Assembly: GCA_031551125.1 (NCBI GenBank)
Contig: JAVBOB010000005.1
Coordinates: 1 to 30,619, forward strand
DNA: 30,619 nt
DNA from: JAIRNF01 sp031551125
Lineage (GTDB): Bacteria; Bacteroidota; Bacteroidia; Bacteroidales; UBA932
Direction: 5' to 3'
Shown here: piece by piece, positions 30,559 through 30,619 of the stretch
Layout of the letters: the number at the start of each line of letters is the position of its first letter
Numbering within the stretch: position 1 is the first letter of the stretch
The notes under the pieces: model-generated
What the model saw: the letters and a program-made list of their open reading frames with translations, nothing else
The model's database searches: none
Told to the model about the DNA's origin: nothing
Position numbers and translations under genes: made by a program

Positions 30559-30619
30559 ATTGATAATTGATAATTGATAATTGATAATTGATAATTGATA
30601 ATTGATAATTGATAATTGA
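30558..30619. repeat. Heptamer tandem repeat (AATTGAT)n
   Basis: Just under nine head-to-tail copies of AATTGAT, without a single mismatch, run from the last base of the nusB stop codon to the window end, so the array may be longer. Because 7 is not a multiple of 3, all three plus-strand frames meet TGA or TAA every 21 bases. The minus strand stays open in every frame (repeating INYQLSI), which can create false gene calls. Confidence 0.97.

Noticed and set aside
30558..30619. CRISPR array
   Set aside because: The heptamer units are directly adjacent with no spacers, so this is a simple tandem repeat.

Overview
The window looks like a chromosomal segment of a Bacteroidota bacterium, probably an anaerobic or fermentative member of the Bacteroidales. 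Three things support this. At least 15 genes are preceded by the Bacteroidota-type -7 element TAnnTTTG, sometimes with a TTG/TTTG -33 element 19-20 bp upstream. Several families are typical of the phylum (DUF4421, DUF4105, DUF3108, DUF3810, DUF2625, a long NusB, a PyrI regulatory chain). The metabolism is that of an anaerobe: a pyruvate:ferredoxin oxidoreductase, a butyrate kinase and an acetate-type transporter. Genus or species cannot be read from the sequence.

Layout. 1-1100: the 3' end of an unknown gene, then a YdjM/DUF457-type membrane protein with a TTG start. 1115-3845: typA and a CPBP membrane protease, both on the minus strand. 4021-5888: prmA, overlapped by a DUF3810 membrane metallopeptidase-like gene. 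5995-9374: a GlsB-type membrane peptide, then recG with a DUF3108 periplasmic protein. 9496-12948: DUF4421 outer-membrane-like protein, DUF4105 protein with EVE-domain protein, and a PAP2 phosphatase. 13028-17328: an EEP-family lipoprotein, facing a minus-strand set of M28 peptidase, unknown membrane protein and tpiA. 17575-20633: buk, a ribbon-helix-helix protein, pdxB and a second GlsB-like peptide. 20818-22798: a secreted C1 peptidase and a SatP-type transporter. 23026-26556: nifJ. 26696-28569: a minus-strand ung-DUF2625-coaD set. 28889-30558: pyrI without pyrB, then nusB, which ends directly at a heptamer tandem array running off the window.

How the genes fit together. PFOR makes acetyl-CoA and reduced ferredoxin. 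Butyrate kinase conserves energy from acyl-phosphate, the SatP-like permease moves short-chain acids, and TpiA sits in glycolysis. The rest is housekeeping (translation, DNA repair, CoA, PLP and pyrimidine metabolism) and envelope functions.

No phage, CRISPR, toxin-antitoxin or defence island is evident, and no clearly new multi-gene system. The most distinctive feature is a set of dispersed palindromic repeats in the gaps between genes. They share a core like CGTCATTGC...GCAATGACG. One copy (10538-10717) is a complete MITE-like element with 16-bp terminal inverted repeats, and a related copy with one end missing lies at 22086-22228 in the opposite orientation. Other points worth a look are a probably leaderless pdxB, a palindrome just downstream of the buk promoter, an orphan pyrI preceded by a second kind of imperfect palindrome, and the (AATTGAT)n array fused to the nusB stop codon.
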